Origin: Onthophagus taurus
Lineage: Eukaryota; Arthropoda; Insecta; Coleoptera; Scarabaeidae
Direction of reading: 5' to 3'
Assembly: GCF_036711975.1 (NCBI RefSeq)
Contig: NC_091968.1
Span: 22,692,001-22,756,000 of the forward strand
DNA length: 64,000 nucleotides
In this document: positions 36,301 to 47,421 of the stretch, in pieces
Position numbering within the stretch: the first letter of the stretch is position 1
Layout: each line of letters starts with the position of its first letter
Notes under the pieces: generated by a model
Seen by the model: only the letters and a program-made list of their open reading frames with translations
Told to the model about the DNA's origin: nothing
The model's database searches: none
Made by a program: the position numbers and the translations under genes

Positions 36301-39300
36301 ATTAAACCCGAAGTTAGCAACAATGAAGATAGCAATTTAATTTTTAAATATTAATACCAACCTTAATTTTTTATTTTATTTTATTATTTTTTTTTGTTTT
36401 TGTGACAAATATTAAGACATATAAAAATAAATAAAAAAAATTTAAAAATAAAAAGAATATGTCAAAATGACATTGACATTTCAAACCTGAAGTTGCTTAT
36501 ATCTCGAGTAATATTGAAATTAAACGTATCATGTTTGGACTCATTTTAAAGGATTTTTCAAGACGATTACAAATATGTCAAAATTGACGTTGACATTTCT
36601 AACCGGAAGTTGACCATAACTTCATTAATATTGAAGATAAATATGTCGTGTTTGTACTCATTTTAAAGGATTTTTAATGAAGATTACAAATATGTTAAAA
36701 TTGAGGTTGACATTTTAAACATGTAGTTAATTATCATATAATAGAAGTTTTATAACTAAAATTAATGTAGTGTTTGTTTCTTAATATTTCTTTTGTTAAA
36801 AAAGAGTGCTTAATTTTTAACCTGTAAACTTGTAACTAGGGATTGCAATTCCAGGCAAGTTTTACAATCCCGGGATTTTAAAGTCAACTTTCGTTTCATA
36901 GGAGGCTCATAATTGTGTTTTTGGTCAGCTGAATGTACTTTCAAATTGTGCTTTGTTAATAAATGCGTATGAAGGCCTATTGTAGAATCACCCAATTTTC
37001 TAGATTTAGGATAGATCCACATTTCTTACATTTTACAGTTTTATTGCCACTGGACTTTAAATAATGCGATTTTGTAAAATAAAAGATGGTTCTTTTTCAG
37101 ACACGTTTCCAAGGATATTTTTTTAAACACAAGTGCAATCAAATTAATTTCGCTAAATATACAGGTGTTCAGAATGAACTCAGAACACATGTTGCCAAAT
37201 GTGTTTTTCATGCAGATATGATAATGAAAAAATTTTAAAAACGAACTTTTTTTTATTCTAAATTACAGCTTATTTATCAACAGATATTGAATATTAATGA
37301 TTGTTTATGATTATTCGCTTTAGAATCGAACGAAGAATGTTGCTACGTGTAATTTCTGAACATCCTGTATATCAATAAAAATTACTTTTAAAACGCACTG
37401 TTTATACTATTACTTTTAAAATGCATTTATTCACCATTTGACTGATACGACTCTAACACTTCGTTCTTAATTTCATTTTACAACTTTTTAAACTTTCATT
37501 TTATAAATTAATAACTAATAATCCGATTTCGACTTTGATATGCGAACTTTTTTAACAAAACAAAAAGAAATATTAAGAAACTTGTTTGTAAAATGGATAA
37601 GATGAGAGATGTTAATCTATTTGTAGAGTCTCTGAAGATTAATTATATGCAGTTTAAAAGTACAAAATCAAACTCTAGATTATTTTCTTCAAACATGTTT
37701 ACACGAATCGTCATTATTTTGTCTATAGTTTTAGTGGTTAAATTTATGCCACGACTTACAGAAACAGCCTGTATAATCGTAAAACGTACCCAGTGATTAA
37801 GCGATGTCATCAGTGTTCTGTGATAAAAATGGACAAGCACAAAATAATTTTCAATAGTTTGAGCCTGTCTATTCTAAGTCTTATATTTTTAGATGAAATC
37901 GAAAATCCCGTTTTTTTCAACATTATACATTTGTCGCTTAGTCAAGTAATGCATAACGCGGTCCAATTGTTAACAAAGAACGTCGCGTGATTTCATCCCG
38001 GATTTAGTAATATTAGACGATGCGAATATTTTCGGAATTATGCCTCATTCGTTCCGCATGTTCATCATCCTTTTACCGGGGGTCCCCATGTGAACCATGA
38101 AAGGTGCTTCCTGAGAACACCGAGATTGACGGAAGAGACGAGAGAGGATGGAAGCCCTCGTTCTTCACCATATGGTACCAAAAGCACCCCCTCAATAATT
38201 GCTAATTACCAACAAAAATTCTTGTTATTAGTTATTATCACCGAATCTAATAACAGTTGATATTTTTAAATTGGTAATAACGTGTAATTTGTTGAATTGG
38301 AAAATTTAACACTTTCCGTTTGGATGCGTTAAAGTACCATCGCGACGCCCAAAAGCTTAACCATATCGAATCGACGACAGTTTGTCGGTCCTTCTCTCTT
38401 AAAACCGCGAAGTTCGCCACAATAAACCGCAATGCAAAATATTATTATGATGAGATTACGCGGTTCCAGTCGAACGCTTTCGAATAATGGTGGACGTCGC
38501 AACGCTCCCTGGGGACGGTTCCATGTGACGTCGCGGCGTTTCCGGGATTCTCACTCCCGATTATTATCCGGGACGCGTGCAACTGTAAACATCACAGAGA
38601 GAGAACGAGAGATACAGGAAAAATAAGGTTTAACTATTACTATTACTTGTTATCTCAGATATCCAAATTGTAAGTGTCTTCTATTCATGATTGTCTCTGA
38701 TGATGGCTTTATTGTTGAAATCAGTAAGCTCTAAAAATTTCCATCCTCTCAATTTTTCTTATAACTCAACTAATGGAGTTGAAAATTTTAAAAGCAGATT
38801 AGAATTAATAACGATTTACTAAAATGGTGTCTCCACCACAAAGCACTTCACCAGCAAAGCATATCAAAGAATGCAAAACATCCAAATTTCGTTTCATTTA
38901 TCAGATTTCCATGAAATTGGAGAAACTCCGTCTGACCCAGGCGAAATCTCTTTTAATCAAGTAGTGTATGTTCAGAGTTATTGACTTAAATCCTCAATCC
39001 ATCTCGCATGCGATGATTAGAAGTCTTTAGCCACTGGTATTCATGGTAATCAGGTGTAAGCTGACATGTCATAGACACCTGCATTGCTATGTCTGTGTTT
39101 CTATTCCTAAATCTCTGCAACATACATGACATAAAAAATTAGCAATAATACACTCAGTGGCATAAAAAACGCATCACCTAAAATGATGACCAGTTTCAAA
39201 CTTCAATAACTTTGAACACTACCCTTTGCCAATATTTTTGTAGGTGTCTTCCCCATTTTGGCGCTCTTCAATTTCAGTGTTTTCTTCCTGCACTTTGAAG

Positions 39301-42300
39301 CTTGCTGTGGAGTGTACAAAGAAATTAATTTTAAACATAAGGAGCTTGTAGTCTCGTCTGTTCTGATCACTTCTGTTTTTTGTTCAAGTTTTTATTGTTG
39401 TTAATACCAAAGTTACAAAACCTAAAGGATAACGCAGCTTTTTCGGCAGCGCCATCAGAAATTAAAGCAAGCCAGAAAATATTTCAGTAACATTTAGTGT
39501 CGTTGACTGTTGCTAAATAAGAAAAATGCCTTTAAGTCTTGCAGAAGTTGCTCAGGCAGTGGCTTTGGTGAAAGATGAGAGAGCTCCTTCCAATTATGTA
39601 GGATGAAGATTAAGACTAACAACAATGCTGCTATATCTGCTATAAACATTCTGGACAAAAATGTAACATAAAGTAAATCTATCTTGCGAAAATGCGTAAT
39701 TATCTAATATCATCGTTGAAGAAGGCACATCCTTTCTTTCTAGTTTATTATGAATGCATAAAGTGTAGGAAATGTTTATAATGATGTAGATACGTACTTC
39801 CTGTTAATTCCCAATAAATCCTCCTAATTTCTAAATACCTCCTCATTTTATTAATGACAAATATGGTCAATTCTCAAAAATAAAAATTCATATGTTTAAA
39901 ATTTCGAATTTCTTTTTAGTAGCTAGAAGACGTCGTAAAGAAGGTAGGCCGAGACGACAAAGGACTACATTCAGCAGCGAACAAACTCTCCGTTTGGAAA
40001 TCGAGTACCAAAGGGCCGAGTATATAAGCAGAGGAAGACGTTGCGAGTTGGCCGAATCTTTACATCTATCCGAGACGCAAATTAAAATTTGGTTTCAAAA
40101 TCGAAGAGCTAAAGACAAACGCATTGAAAAGGCTCAACTCGATCACCAATACAGGTAATTAAAAATCGAATTTTAAAAAAGTATTTTGGTGCTTTTAATC
40201 CATTTGCATCATAAACTCAAATACAGGTGTCACACAAAAAACGCCCCAAGCTGTAACTCTGTCATTTATATTCCGATTTTCACGACCGAGGCATCAAATG
40301 AAATGGTTTGATGAATATTATGGTTCATGCTACAAATAAATTTTTTTCAAGGCCATCTTCAATTTTAAGCGATTATTAACTTTTGTTTTTCAAATTACTC
40401 CATATATTTCTCTTCACGTCATTAGATAGAGATTGTTTTTCTGAATCCACTGATGTGCAATACATCCACTTTGAATGTAATTTTAGCAGAAAAAAGACAC
40501 CTGTATATACAGGTTGTCGCACAAGAACGCCGTAAGCTGCAACTCTGCCATTGACCTTCCGATTTTTATGAACGAGGCAACAAATGAAATGGTTTGATGA
40601 ATGCTATGATTCATGCTACAAATAAACTTTTTCCAACGCCATCTTCGATTTCAAGCGATTATCAACTTTTGATTTTCAAATTGCTCGGTATGTTTTTCTT
40701 CACGTTATGGGATAGAAATTGTTTTCTGAGCCCATTGATGTACAATACATTAACATTAATTGTAATTTTAGCAGAGAAAAACAATTAAAACATTTTCCGA
40801 ACATTGTCTTAGTCACTTCTGTAATACTGCAGTGTGCCATGGAAAAAATAACACGCAAAACTGATAACAGTCATTAAATGCTATTTCAATGCCCAAGCAG
40901 TTGTAAATGATACTTATAAGTTGGTTTTTCATTTATCCCATGGCACACTACAGTATAACACAAGTGACTTTAAGAGAATGTTCAGAAATTATTTTAATGT
41001 TTTTCTATGCTACAATTACAATTAATGTTGATGTATTGTACATTAATAGATTCAGAAAAAAAAACTCTATCCAATAGCGTGAAGAAAAACATACCGAGCA
41101 ATTTGAAAATCAAACGTTGATAATCGCTAGAAATTGAAGATGGCGTTGGAAAAAGTTTATTTGTAGCATGAATCATAGTATTCATCAAACCATTTCATTT
41201 GATAGCTAGGTCATGAAAATTGGAAGGTAAATGACAGAGATACAGCTAGCGGCGTTCTTGTGTGGCAACCTGTATATACAGGTGTCTTTTCTCTACTAAA
41301 ATTATATTCAAAATGGATGTATTGTACAGCTGTGGATTCAGAAAAACAATCTCTATCCAATGACGTAAAGAAAAATATATAGAGCAATTTGAAAAGCAAA
41401 AGTTAATAATCGCTTAAAATTGAAGACGGCCTTGGAACAAATTTATTTCTAGCATGAATCATAGTATTCATGAAACCATTTCATTTGATAACCCGCTCAT
41501 GAAAATCGGAATGTAAATGACAGAGTTACAGCTTGGGGCGTTTTTTGTGTGACACCCTGTATATACCACGATATATCACAGCTTGTATTAACTTAACTTT
41601 TGAACTTTTTCAAAGTTACTATCGTGGTTTTCAAAAAAGCCCATTGCTTTGTCAAGGTGCTCAATTGCTTCTAGAAGTATTTTCGTTGTCAAGTCTTCAG
41701 ATGGTTCAATATTATTGGTGCTTCTTGTATTTCAAGATTTTTTTATTAAAATTGAGTTTCCTGATTGGTCTTGTTTTTTCTCCAATTTGGAAATAAAGTC
41801 GTCTGTCAATAGCGTGTATAAGCATAGAATTTGTCAAGTCATCAGGAATTTAGTCTGTAAATACAGCCTCTGTCCCAGCCGCCACAAAATACAAGAGCTC
41901 AAAACGCAAAAAAAAGGCTAAGCACATTATATCTTACAGGAGCGTGGCTAAGTACAATCATGTTCACGGGAAATGCACACTCAAGGTCAAGCGCTGTTGT
42001 GAGATCCGACATGCCGCTGGCTAAACGGGCTGAGCCGAGCGCACACGAAGCTCGTGGCTCGTGTGCGTTCGGCTCAGCCCGAAATTTTAATTCTTTTTTT
42101 AGTCCATTACTTGAATTTATATATATACTTTAATTATTTCTATTTTTTTTTGTTACATGAACGGAACTTTAAGGTTCGGTCATGTAAGACGGCTATGTCG
42201 ACCATTGTGAGACGAGACAGGGCCACTCGTGGGGGAGGTGTGGCATTGTACATAGCGCAGCATCTGAGGTATGTCAATGTGCGTGACGTCGGTTTTGTTG

Positions 42301-45300
42301 ATGATGACGTTGAGCAGCTCTGGGTTTTGGTGTCAATCATGTCTAGAATTATTGCTTTCGGGTGCGTATATAGGTCTCCAAGCTCAAATGTGTCTGCCTT
42401 CCTTGGCAAGCTGAGTTCCACGTTGTGTCATATATAGGATGTCTCTGACTTCCTGTATTGTATAGGGGATATAAATATAAATATGTTGGATTTTGATGAA
42501 AGAGCCACAATGAGATTTAATATACTCTTAGACGAATTGTCTCTTGATCAGGTAATTAATCTACCCACGAACAACCCAGATACGTACAATTCAAAGAGTT
42601 GTACAAACCAGATAAACAGGCCTTTAGATATTTCAGACCATAACCTAATCCAATGTGATATAGTGTTTTCAGGCTTGAAGTCCGCTCCGACGGGCAGATT
42701 ATGCAGGAATATATCTGGCATGAATGACTCCGACTTAAGGCGTGATCTCGTTTGTTTACCTCTTCATAACATCTATCATATGAATGATATTAATCAAAAA
42801 GTAAACTTCTTAAACTCTCATCTGTTGAATCTACATGCACAGCTGCGTCCTCTTAGGACTACTAAGCCTTTTACTCCATGGATAACGCCCAATATTAGGT
42901 TTATGATGAAGCTCAGAGAACAGGCTCTGGGTAAATTTAGGAGAACAAAACTAGCTCCTCATTTCGATTATTACAAATCTTTGAGAAATTTAGTTACATC
43001 GGCAAAAAAAAGCTTATTTCAATAGCACATTTAAAAATATGGACGCGATTTGGATGCGATTTAGTGGTTTCCTCTTTGTAAGTGAGACATACTGTATAAG
43101 TTGTGGTGTGGTTTAAGTAGCCAATTTTTGCTTCTCTCAGATTCTATACAGGGACTGGGATTTTTTGACCATATTCTTTGTTTTGAAAATTTGCCATTTA
43201 AGCCAATTTTTTGCTAACTTTGAAGTCCTCTAGCGGCGAAACGAAGCAACTTTGGATATAGATAGCTTAACTTAAATCGACCTATTTTGAGCCAAGGAAT
43301 CTGTGGTCTTCCGTTGTACACGCATTTCGGAGACACCTGTATATAAATCATTCCATTGAAGTAAATTAGAAATGGTCACTCAACGAATATGTAAAAATCC
43401 TTCAGAAAAATCAAAAAAAGGGACTAAATAGGGTTAAAAATAAGGAAAAACAAGAATTTTTAAGACCAGTCGTTCTTTAACTGTTGTACTTTCGCGTTTA
43501 TACTTTTAGATCAACTGAAATTCTTTGAACATTTTGTTAATATTGTTTTTCGTCCTTTTCAAGTAAGTTACAAAAACTCATTAAGTTAAGTTTTATGTTT
43601 TTCAAATTTAGGGTTCGACCCTTTTGTTTTTTCTGAAGGATATTTTACATGTTCGTTGAGGGACCATTTCTAATTTACTTCAATGGAATGATTTATATAC
43701 AGGGTGTCACACAAAAAATGCCCCAAGCTGTAACTCTGTCATTTACACTGCGATTTTTATGAGCGAGTTATCAAATGAAATGGTTTGATGAATACTATGA
43801 TTCATGCTACAAATAAACTTTTTCCAAGGCCATCTTCAATTTCAAGCGATTATCAACTTTTGATATTCAAAGCGCCCGGTATGTTTTTCTTCACGTTATT
43901 GGATAAAGATTCTCTTTTTGAACACACTGATGTACAATACATTAACATTAATTGTAATTTTAGCAGAGAAAAACAATTAAAACATTTTCCGAACATTGTC
44001 CTTGTCACTTCTGTAATACTATAGTGTGCCATGGAAAAAAATAACGCGCAAAACTGATAACAGTCATTAAATGATATTTCAATGCCCGAAGCAGTTGTAA
44101 ATGATACTTATAAGTCGTTTTCTTTATTTTTTCCCATGGCACACTACAGTAATACAGAAGTGACTAAGACAATGTTAGGAAAATGTTTTAATTGTTTTAC
44201 TCAGTTAAAATTACAATCAATGTTGATGTATTGTATATTAATGGATTCAGAAAAAAAATCTTTATCTAATAATCTGAAGAAAAACATACCGAGCAATTTG
44301 AAGATCAAAGTTGATAATCTCTTGAAATTGAAGATGGCGTTGGAAAAAGTTTGTTTGTACCATGAATCATAGTATTCATCAAACCTTTTCATTTAATACC
44401 TCGCTGATGAAAATCGGAATGTAAATGACAGTTACAACTTGCGCTATTCTTGTGTGACAATCTGTATATACAGGCTGTCTTTTTTCTGCTAAAATTACAT
44501 TTAAAATGGATGTATTGTACATTAATGGATTCAGAAAACCAAACTCTATCCAATGACGTGAAGAAAAATATACGCTGCAATTTGAAAAACAAAAGTTAAT
44601 AATCGCTTCAACTTGAAGATGGCGTTGGAAAAAAATTATTTGTAGCATGAATCACAGTATTTATCAAACCATTTCATTTGATACCTGGGTCATGAAAATC
44701 GGAATGTAAATAACAGAGTTACAGGTTAGGGCGTTTTTTGTGTGACACCCTGTATATGTATACGATTTCCCGATTACTCATATGTGTACCACATTGAGGG
44801 TAACTATTCCATGTTTTGTATCAATTTTTTTACCAACTATTTAATTTTAATTTTAGTTGTACCTGAAGAAGGCTACTTGACCGAAACATGTTGTACTGAA
44901 AAAGATAAATAAAGAAATCGCATCGTTTAGTTTAGAAACAGTTAGTAACAGATATTGAAAAGGAAATTCTAGGTTTCGATAGGAAAGCTGAGGATATCAT
45001 CTATCAGGGTAATAGATGAATATCTACCCGCTATCTTACGTTATAATATTTTACTAGTATTAAATACAATTTGGATTTATTATGATATGATGTATCAGAT
45101 AGAACTATTACATATCCTTCATTTTTCAAGTCTTTTGCTAGTATTTCATAAGTTTCATAGATTCATATTAATTGGGCGCAACATCTCTACATACAGAGAT
45201 TAACAGATTAGTTTCAAAATATACAAAAGGAAGACAAGTAGTAGGAGGACACTTTTTAGGAAGGACAGAACCTACAAAAGGACTGTCCTATCTAAAGGAG

Positions 45301-46650
45301 GACGATTGGTCATCTTAGTATATACCACTTTTAACGTCACAACGTTAAGGGGACTTCCCCTAATTCGTTTACTAGTTTGTACAACTATACAACTAGCACC
45401 ACCTATTGGATCGTTCGTACTAAATGGGTACAAGGAAATACGTAAGTGCGAAAATATCGAGGTAGTATGCCTGTATATTGAACTAAAACTAGAACTAATA
45501 CTAGACCTAGAACTAGAAACATTTGGGTTTAGCCATGCATCTTATAAGACGGCTAGATAGGAACTTGAGGACGCTTTTTTCCATGCTGCTAAATCACAAA
45601 GGTATCATCCACGACCCAACCCAACCCAACCCAACCATAGCTTTGGTTTCCTTAACACTTCTTCTTCAAACATCTCTCCATGTAAAAATTGTTCTGAAGT
45701 GCCATGGAATATTTTTCGGTAAATCCTCCGGAATAAGTTTCTGGCGAAAACCATCAATGGCATCTTTGACTGGTGCAAATGGAGACTCCACAACAAAATT
45801 TACCAGGATATCATGGGGATCTAACTAGATACTTTTGATTGATTCCAAAAAATGGCAAGAAAAAAAATCTTGACAAAGAGCTGAGTCAAAAACTTCTGTG
45901 TTGTTCTGTTGAAATTTTTATAGTTTTCATCGATCACAAATATATTATAATTATAATTTAGTCGCCTATACTATACAGGGTGTACAAAAAGTATGGAATA
46001 ATGGTTCTACAGCTTTAACTTCAACTTGTATTTAAAAAAGTTTTAAATAAAAGTTACTTGAAACTATTTTTCGCATATCTTGGCGTAGAAATAAAATAAA
46101 AATGATGACGGCCTGTATTTTAAGGTTTTTGGATTCCTTTTGACAAGGTGTTGCAAAATGCCATAAGGTTTTAATGCTTTAAACTGCATAGTTCACCAGT
46201 ATAATAAAAAAAATTTGGTAATACGGGTTTTATTTCTTATTAATGATGTAAATGAATTAAAACACCCCATTTTGTGTATCCACCCTTAGTTATTGTAAAA
46301 ATGCGTGTACAATTCGAATAAATACCGCTTAAGGGTTGACAGAACGATCAAAGAACATCATATTAACAGGTGTTCGACGTAATTAAATTTCTAATTACCA
46401 ATTCCACGATATCATCATCATCATTATCATCGAGTTTTAATTATTTCCATAAATTTATTATCTTATTTGAAGTGTATAATATATTTTTAGGAAAATTTTT
46501 GGTACATTCCCCGGTACAATGTGTCCCATATGCGTTGACACCGCTTGTTATCATTCAACGACACCCTCGATTTTACCACACTTCAATTCAAGATCAACAG
46601 AAACAACGGCGAGCGAAAACACCAAAGAACAAAGTTCTGTGATTCAATGA
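30367..46650 (+). CDS. ro: Rough homeobox protein
   Basis: Homeodomain transcription factor that in flies acts in photoreceptor R2/R5 fate choice and furrow progression. Three exons, phases consistent: 30367-30613, 39920-40154 and 46491-46650, giving about 213 residues (the fly protein is about 350). Exon 1 has [14 protein letters not shown] and a proline/alanine stretch. The homeodomain spans about residues 93-152 ([39 protein letters not shown]), with Q at position 50. EYISRGRR and KDKRIEKAQ are close to Drosophila rough and unlike Hox or BarH. The exon 2 acceptor is a tandem TAG-TAG, so one residue may vary (acceptor use after 39919 or 39922). Exon 3 was chosen because phase 2 gives R then [20 protein letters not shown] to TGA at 46648; it is the least certain part. 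Introns of 9.3 and 6.3 kb hold many transposons. Confidence 0.82.
30840..31670. repeat. Dispersed 'gtccaaactcgacatattta' repeat family, block 1
   Basis: Inverted pieces of a repeat containing 'aatcctttaaaatgagtcca', 'aacttccggtttgaaacgtc'-like and 'attgacgttgacattcttaa' sequences. It recurs at 34740-35410 and 36000-36720. It also includes a shorter duplicate, 'gaacctacaatttcggg' with 'ccagtgtc', at 30821-30846 and 31641-31668. Non-coding, in rough intron 1. Confidence 0.65.
31720..34213 (+). mobile_element. Nearly complete mariner/IS630-like transposon with long inverted repeats
   Basis: CAGGGTGGTTCAGTTTTTAA at the left and its near-complement at the right, with TA at 31718-31719 and 34214-34215. 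The inverted repeats are about 430 bp ('cttctagaa...' region included; 'aatttgaaatttggtatgta' near both ends). A single transposase gene lies between them. This is the best preserved transposon in the window, in rough intron 1 in the sense orientation. Confidence 0.9.
32353..33451 (+). pseudogene. Mariner-like transposase with one frameshift
   Basis: The likely start is [20 protein letters not shown] (ATG at 32359). The N-terminal helix-turn-helix region and [19 protein letters not shown] fit insect mariner-like enzymes that bind inverted repeats. [13 protein letters not shown] holds the first catalytic [17 protein letters not shown] the second, and after a frame change near 33145 [19 protein letters not shown] holds the third. 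The protein ends FEQFLN at 33451. Apart from the one shift the frame is open for about 365 codons, so the copy is young. Spacing between the second and third D looks larger than the classical 34 residues, though the frameshift makes my count (about 45) uncertain. Confidence 0.85.
34365..34700. repeat. CTAG-rich hairpin repeat, locus 3 (two tandem units)
   Basis: The clearest copies. Arm 'aactagaactaacactagac' with 'ctagaactagaatcattcgg' and 'gtttagccg', centre of about 14 bases ('cctttagagacgtg'), then the complementary arm. The unit is then repeated (34490-34605). A partial unit ends near 34700. The flanks 'gcgctagttagcata' occur at 34319 and 34614. Confidence 0.85.
34740..36740. repeat. Dispersed 'gtccaaactcgacatattta' family, blocks 2 and 3
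   Basis: 34750-35410 and 36000-36720 are near copies of each other: 'aatcctttaaaatgagtcca', then 'ttaatattaataccaacc', then the complement 'tggactcattttaaaggatt' and 'gaagttgaccataacttcat'. Each block is a loose palindrome. They are separated by the element at 35426-35970. Confidence 0.75.
35426..35970. mobile_element. TA-type element, copy 2 of the 8961 family
   Basis: Begins CAGGGTGTGTCAAATATCTG and matches 8961-9375 ('gtttcaaatacaagtttctt', 'ggttgtataagaaaa'). The part after 35880 ('gacatttaaagctgtcaatg', 'ggcctactttgatt') is the complement of 35695-35745, so the copy folds back partly. Confidence 0.65.
36810..37085 (-). pseudogene. BED zinc-finger fragment of a hAT-type gene
   Basis: Read on the minus strand: VKCKKCG at about 37040-37015, then after a frame change [21 protein letters not shown]-x2-C followed by H-x4-H with GLHTHL is the BED-finger pattern of hAT transposases and their domesticated relatives. 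Only this domain and a short tail to 36810 remain. Confidence 0.65.
37162..37367. mobile_element. MITE (206 bp), TA target
   Basis: CAGGTGTTCAGAA at the left and TTCTGAACATCCTG at the right, flanked by TA. Short inverted repeats and no open frame. Confidence 0.65.
37985..38620. promoter_or_regulatory. GC-rich blocks in rough intron 1, possible enhancer
   Basis: Two stretches (37985-38180 and 38300-38610) are much richer in G and C than the rest of the intron and contain no transposon signature. TAATTA-type homeodomain cores (GCTAATTACC near 38198) and 'tgacgtcgcggcg' occur. Short open frames on both strands look like chance. Regulatory function is inferred only from base composition and position. 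Confidence 0.35.
39150..39660 (+). pseudogene. N-terminal relic of another mariner-like transposon
   Basis: A left end 'cagtggcataaaaaacgcat' lies near 39155. [18 protein letters not shown] at 39526 is the usual opening of a vertebrate-and-insect mariner relative with a helix-turn-helix. The frame ends after about 27 codons and the rest of the transposase is missing. Confidence 0.55.
40224..41559. mobile_element. Foldback element with a nested copy of the same family
   Basis: The outer ends are CAGGTGTCACACAAAAAACG and its complement, with TA outside both. Inside, 40510-41272 begins CAGGTTGTCGCACAAGAACG and ends with the matching complement, also at TA. It shares 'gaaatggtttgatgaat' and 'catgctacaaataaa' with the outer element, so a family member landed in another member. 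The arms contain 'gccatggaaaaaataac' and its complement. No transposase. Confidence 0.82.
42026..42081. repeat. GC-rich perfect hairpin (23-bp arms)
   Basis: 'cgggctgagccgagcgcaca' plus 'cga' pairs with 'tcgtgtgcgttcggctcagc' plus 'ccg' across a 10-base loop; 22 of 23 positions match. It lies in rough intron 2, just upstream of a LINE fragment. Confidence 0.8.
42160..43025 (+). mobile_element. LINE endonuclease-domain relic
   Basis: [20 protein letters not shown], then [19 protein letters not shown], then after a frame change [13 protein letters not shown] and [12 protein letters not shown]. This is the order of APE endonuclease motifs in jockey/CR1 elements. The 42483-43025 frame continues into the linker before RT ([20 protein letters not shown]) and stops. 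No RT follows. In rough intron 2, sense orientation. Confidence 0.75.
43345..43690. repeat. Inverted repeat of about 345 bp
   Basis: 'aatcattccattgaagtaaa' with 'ttagaaatggtc' at 43347-43376 is mirrored by 'gaccatttctaatttacttc' with 'aatggaatgattta' at 43661-43695. It abuts the foldback element that starts at 43700. Confidence 0.7.
43700..44752. mobile_element. Foldback element, second copy of the 40224 family
   Basis: Starts CAGGGTGTCACACAAAAAAT and ends with the complement before TA. 'gaacattgtc(c/t)t(a/t)gtcacttctg' and 'gccatggaaaaaa' match the 40224-41559 element. An internal end 'gtgtgacaatctgtatatac' near 44452 again marks a nested member. Confidence 0.8.
45475..45560. repeat. CTAG-rich hairpin repeat, locus 4 (half unit)
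   Basis: 'aactaaaactagaactaata' followed by 'ctagacctagaactagaaac' and 'atttgggtttagcc'. Only one arm and part of the centre remain. Confidence 0.7.
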
Positions 46651-46979
46651 ACTATTATAAGTAAGAGAATGTTAAAATAATTTTGGAAGTTAGTTAAATA
46701 ATTAAGACTGTATTTAAAATTAATATTAATCTCATCTATAATCCAACTTAATATTGTTAAAAAAAAATGATTTTAGTAGGATTATCTAGTCATATTTATA
46801 GTGTTATTAATCTTAACATGCACGTTGAATATTATAAGTTTCTTTGTTTATTCTTCACTCAATAAATTATTCAAAAAAAAAATAATTTTTATTTTCTCAT
46901 TTATTTCTGTTTCGGTTGATTGTAGTTTTAGAAATTTTCTATTGGGGCTTAAAGAGATCATTAAGATCCTCATCGCGAG

Positions 46980-47300
46980 TTCCAAGTAATATTAGGGTGG
47001 GTTTTTAAAAGAAATGATAATAGCCGAGTTCGAAACGACCGAAGGGATGGATGGCGTGAGTTTTAAATCGGCCACGGGAAAAGCCAGATGATGGACCGCG
47101 CGCGCCAAGGGCTAATCTGCGACCGCTTTTGTATAACATCTGGCCACGCTCCGTTTGAGTCTATGATTGCCCGGCACGATATTTATATGGCAAGGCACAA
47201 TAAGGAGCCCTCTTCTTATCGTTTCCCAAACCAACTCACTCCCCACGAACCCCCACACAAAATCTTTCACCTTAATGAGACTCTTTTAGACCGAGTGGAA
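46980..47300. promoter_or_regulatory. GC-rich non-coding block downstream of rough
   Basis: Contrasts with its AT-rich flanks ('gatggaccgcgcgcgccaag', 'ctggccacgctccgtttgag'). It shares CCACGGGAAAAGCC (47072-47085) with the rough leader. The 85-codon plus frame 47088-47345 has no recognisable domain. Regulatory function is inferred. Confidence 0.35.
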
Positions 47301-47421
47301 GTTATTTTTTTTTATTATGTAGTTTTAATCTTTATAGGTAATTAAATTTAAACATAAAATTTAAAAAAAAATAATTAGAATTTATCTAACATCTCGTTTT
47401 TAAAGATTTTTACAATAAATA

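Noticed and set aside
37593-37990. Two adjacent frames of 65-67 codons with hydrophobic stretches
   Set aside because: No recognisable motif, no splice logic and composition like the surrounding intron. A short duplicated transmembrane look is expected by chance in AT-rich DNA.
45613-45635. (CCCAA)n run resembling telomere repeats
   Set aside because: The insect telomere unit is TTAGG (CCTAA). This is a short different pentamer in an AT-rich region, most likely a simple repeat.
46370-46642. 90-codon plus frame overlapping the last rough exon
   Set aside because: It has no start context and its frame does not fit the phase left by the homeobox exon. The other frame fits and ends in TGA at 46648.
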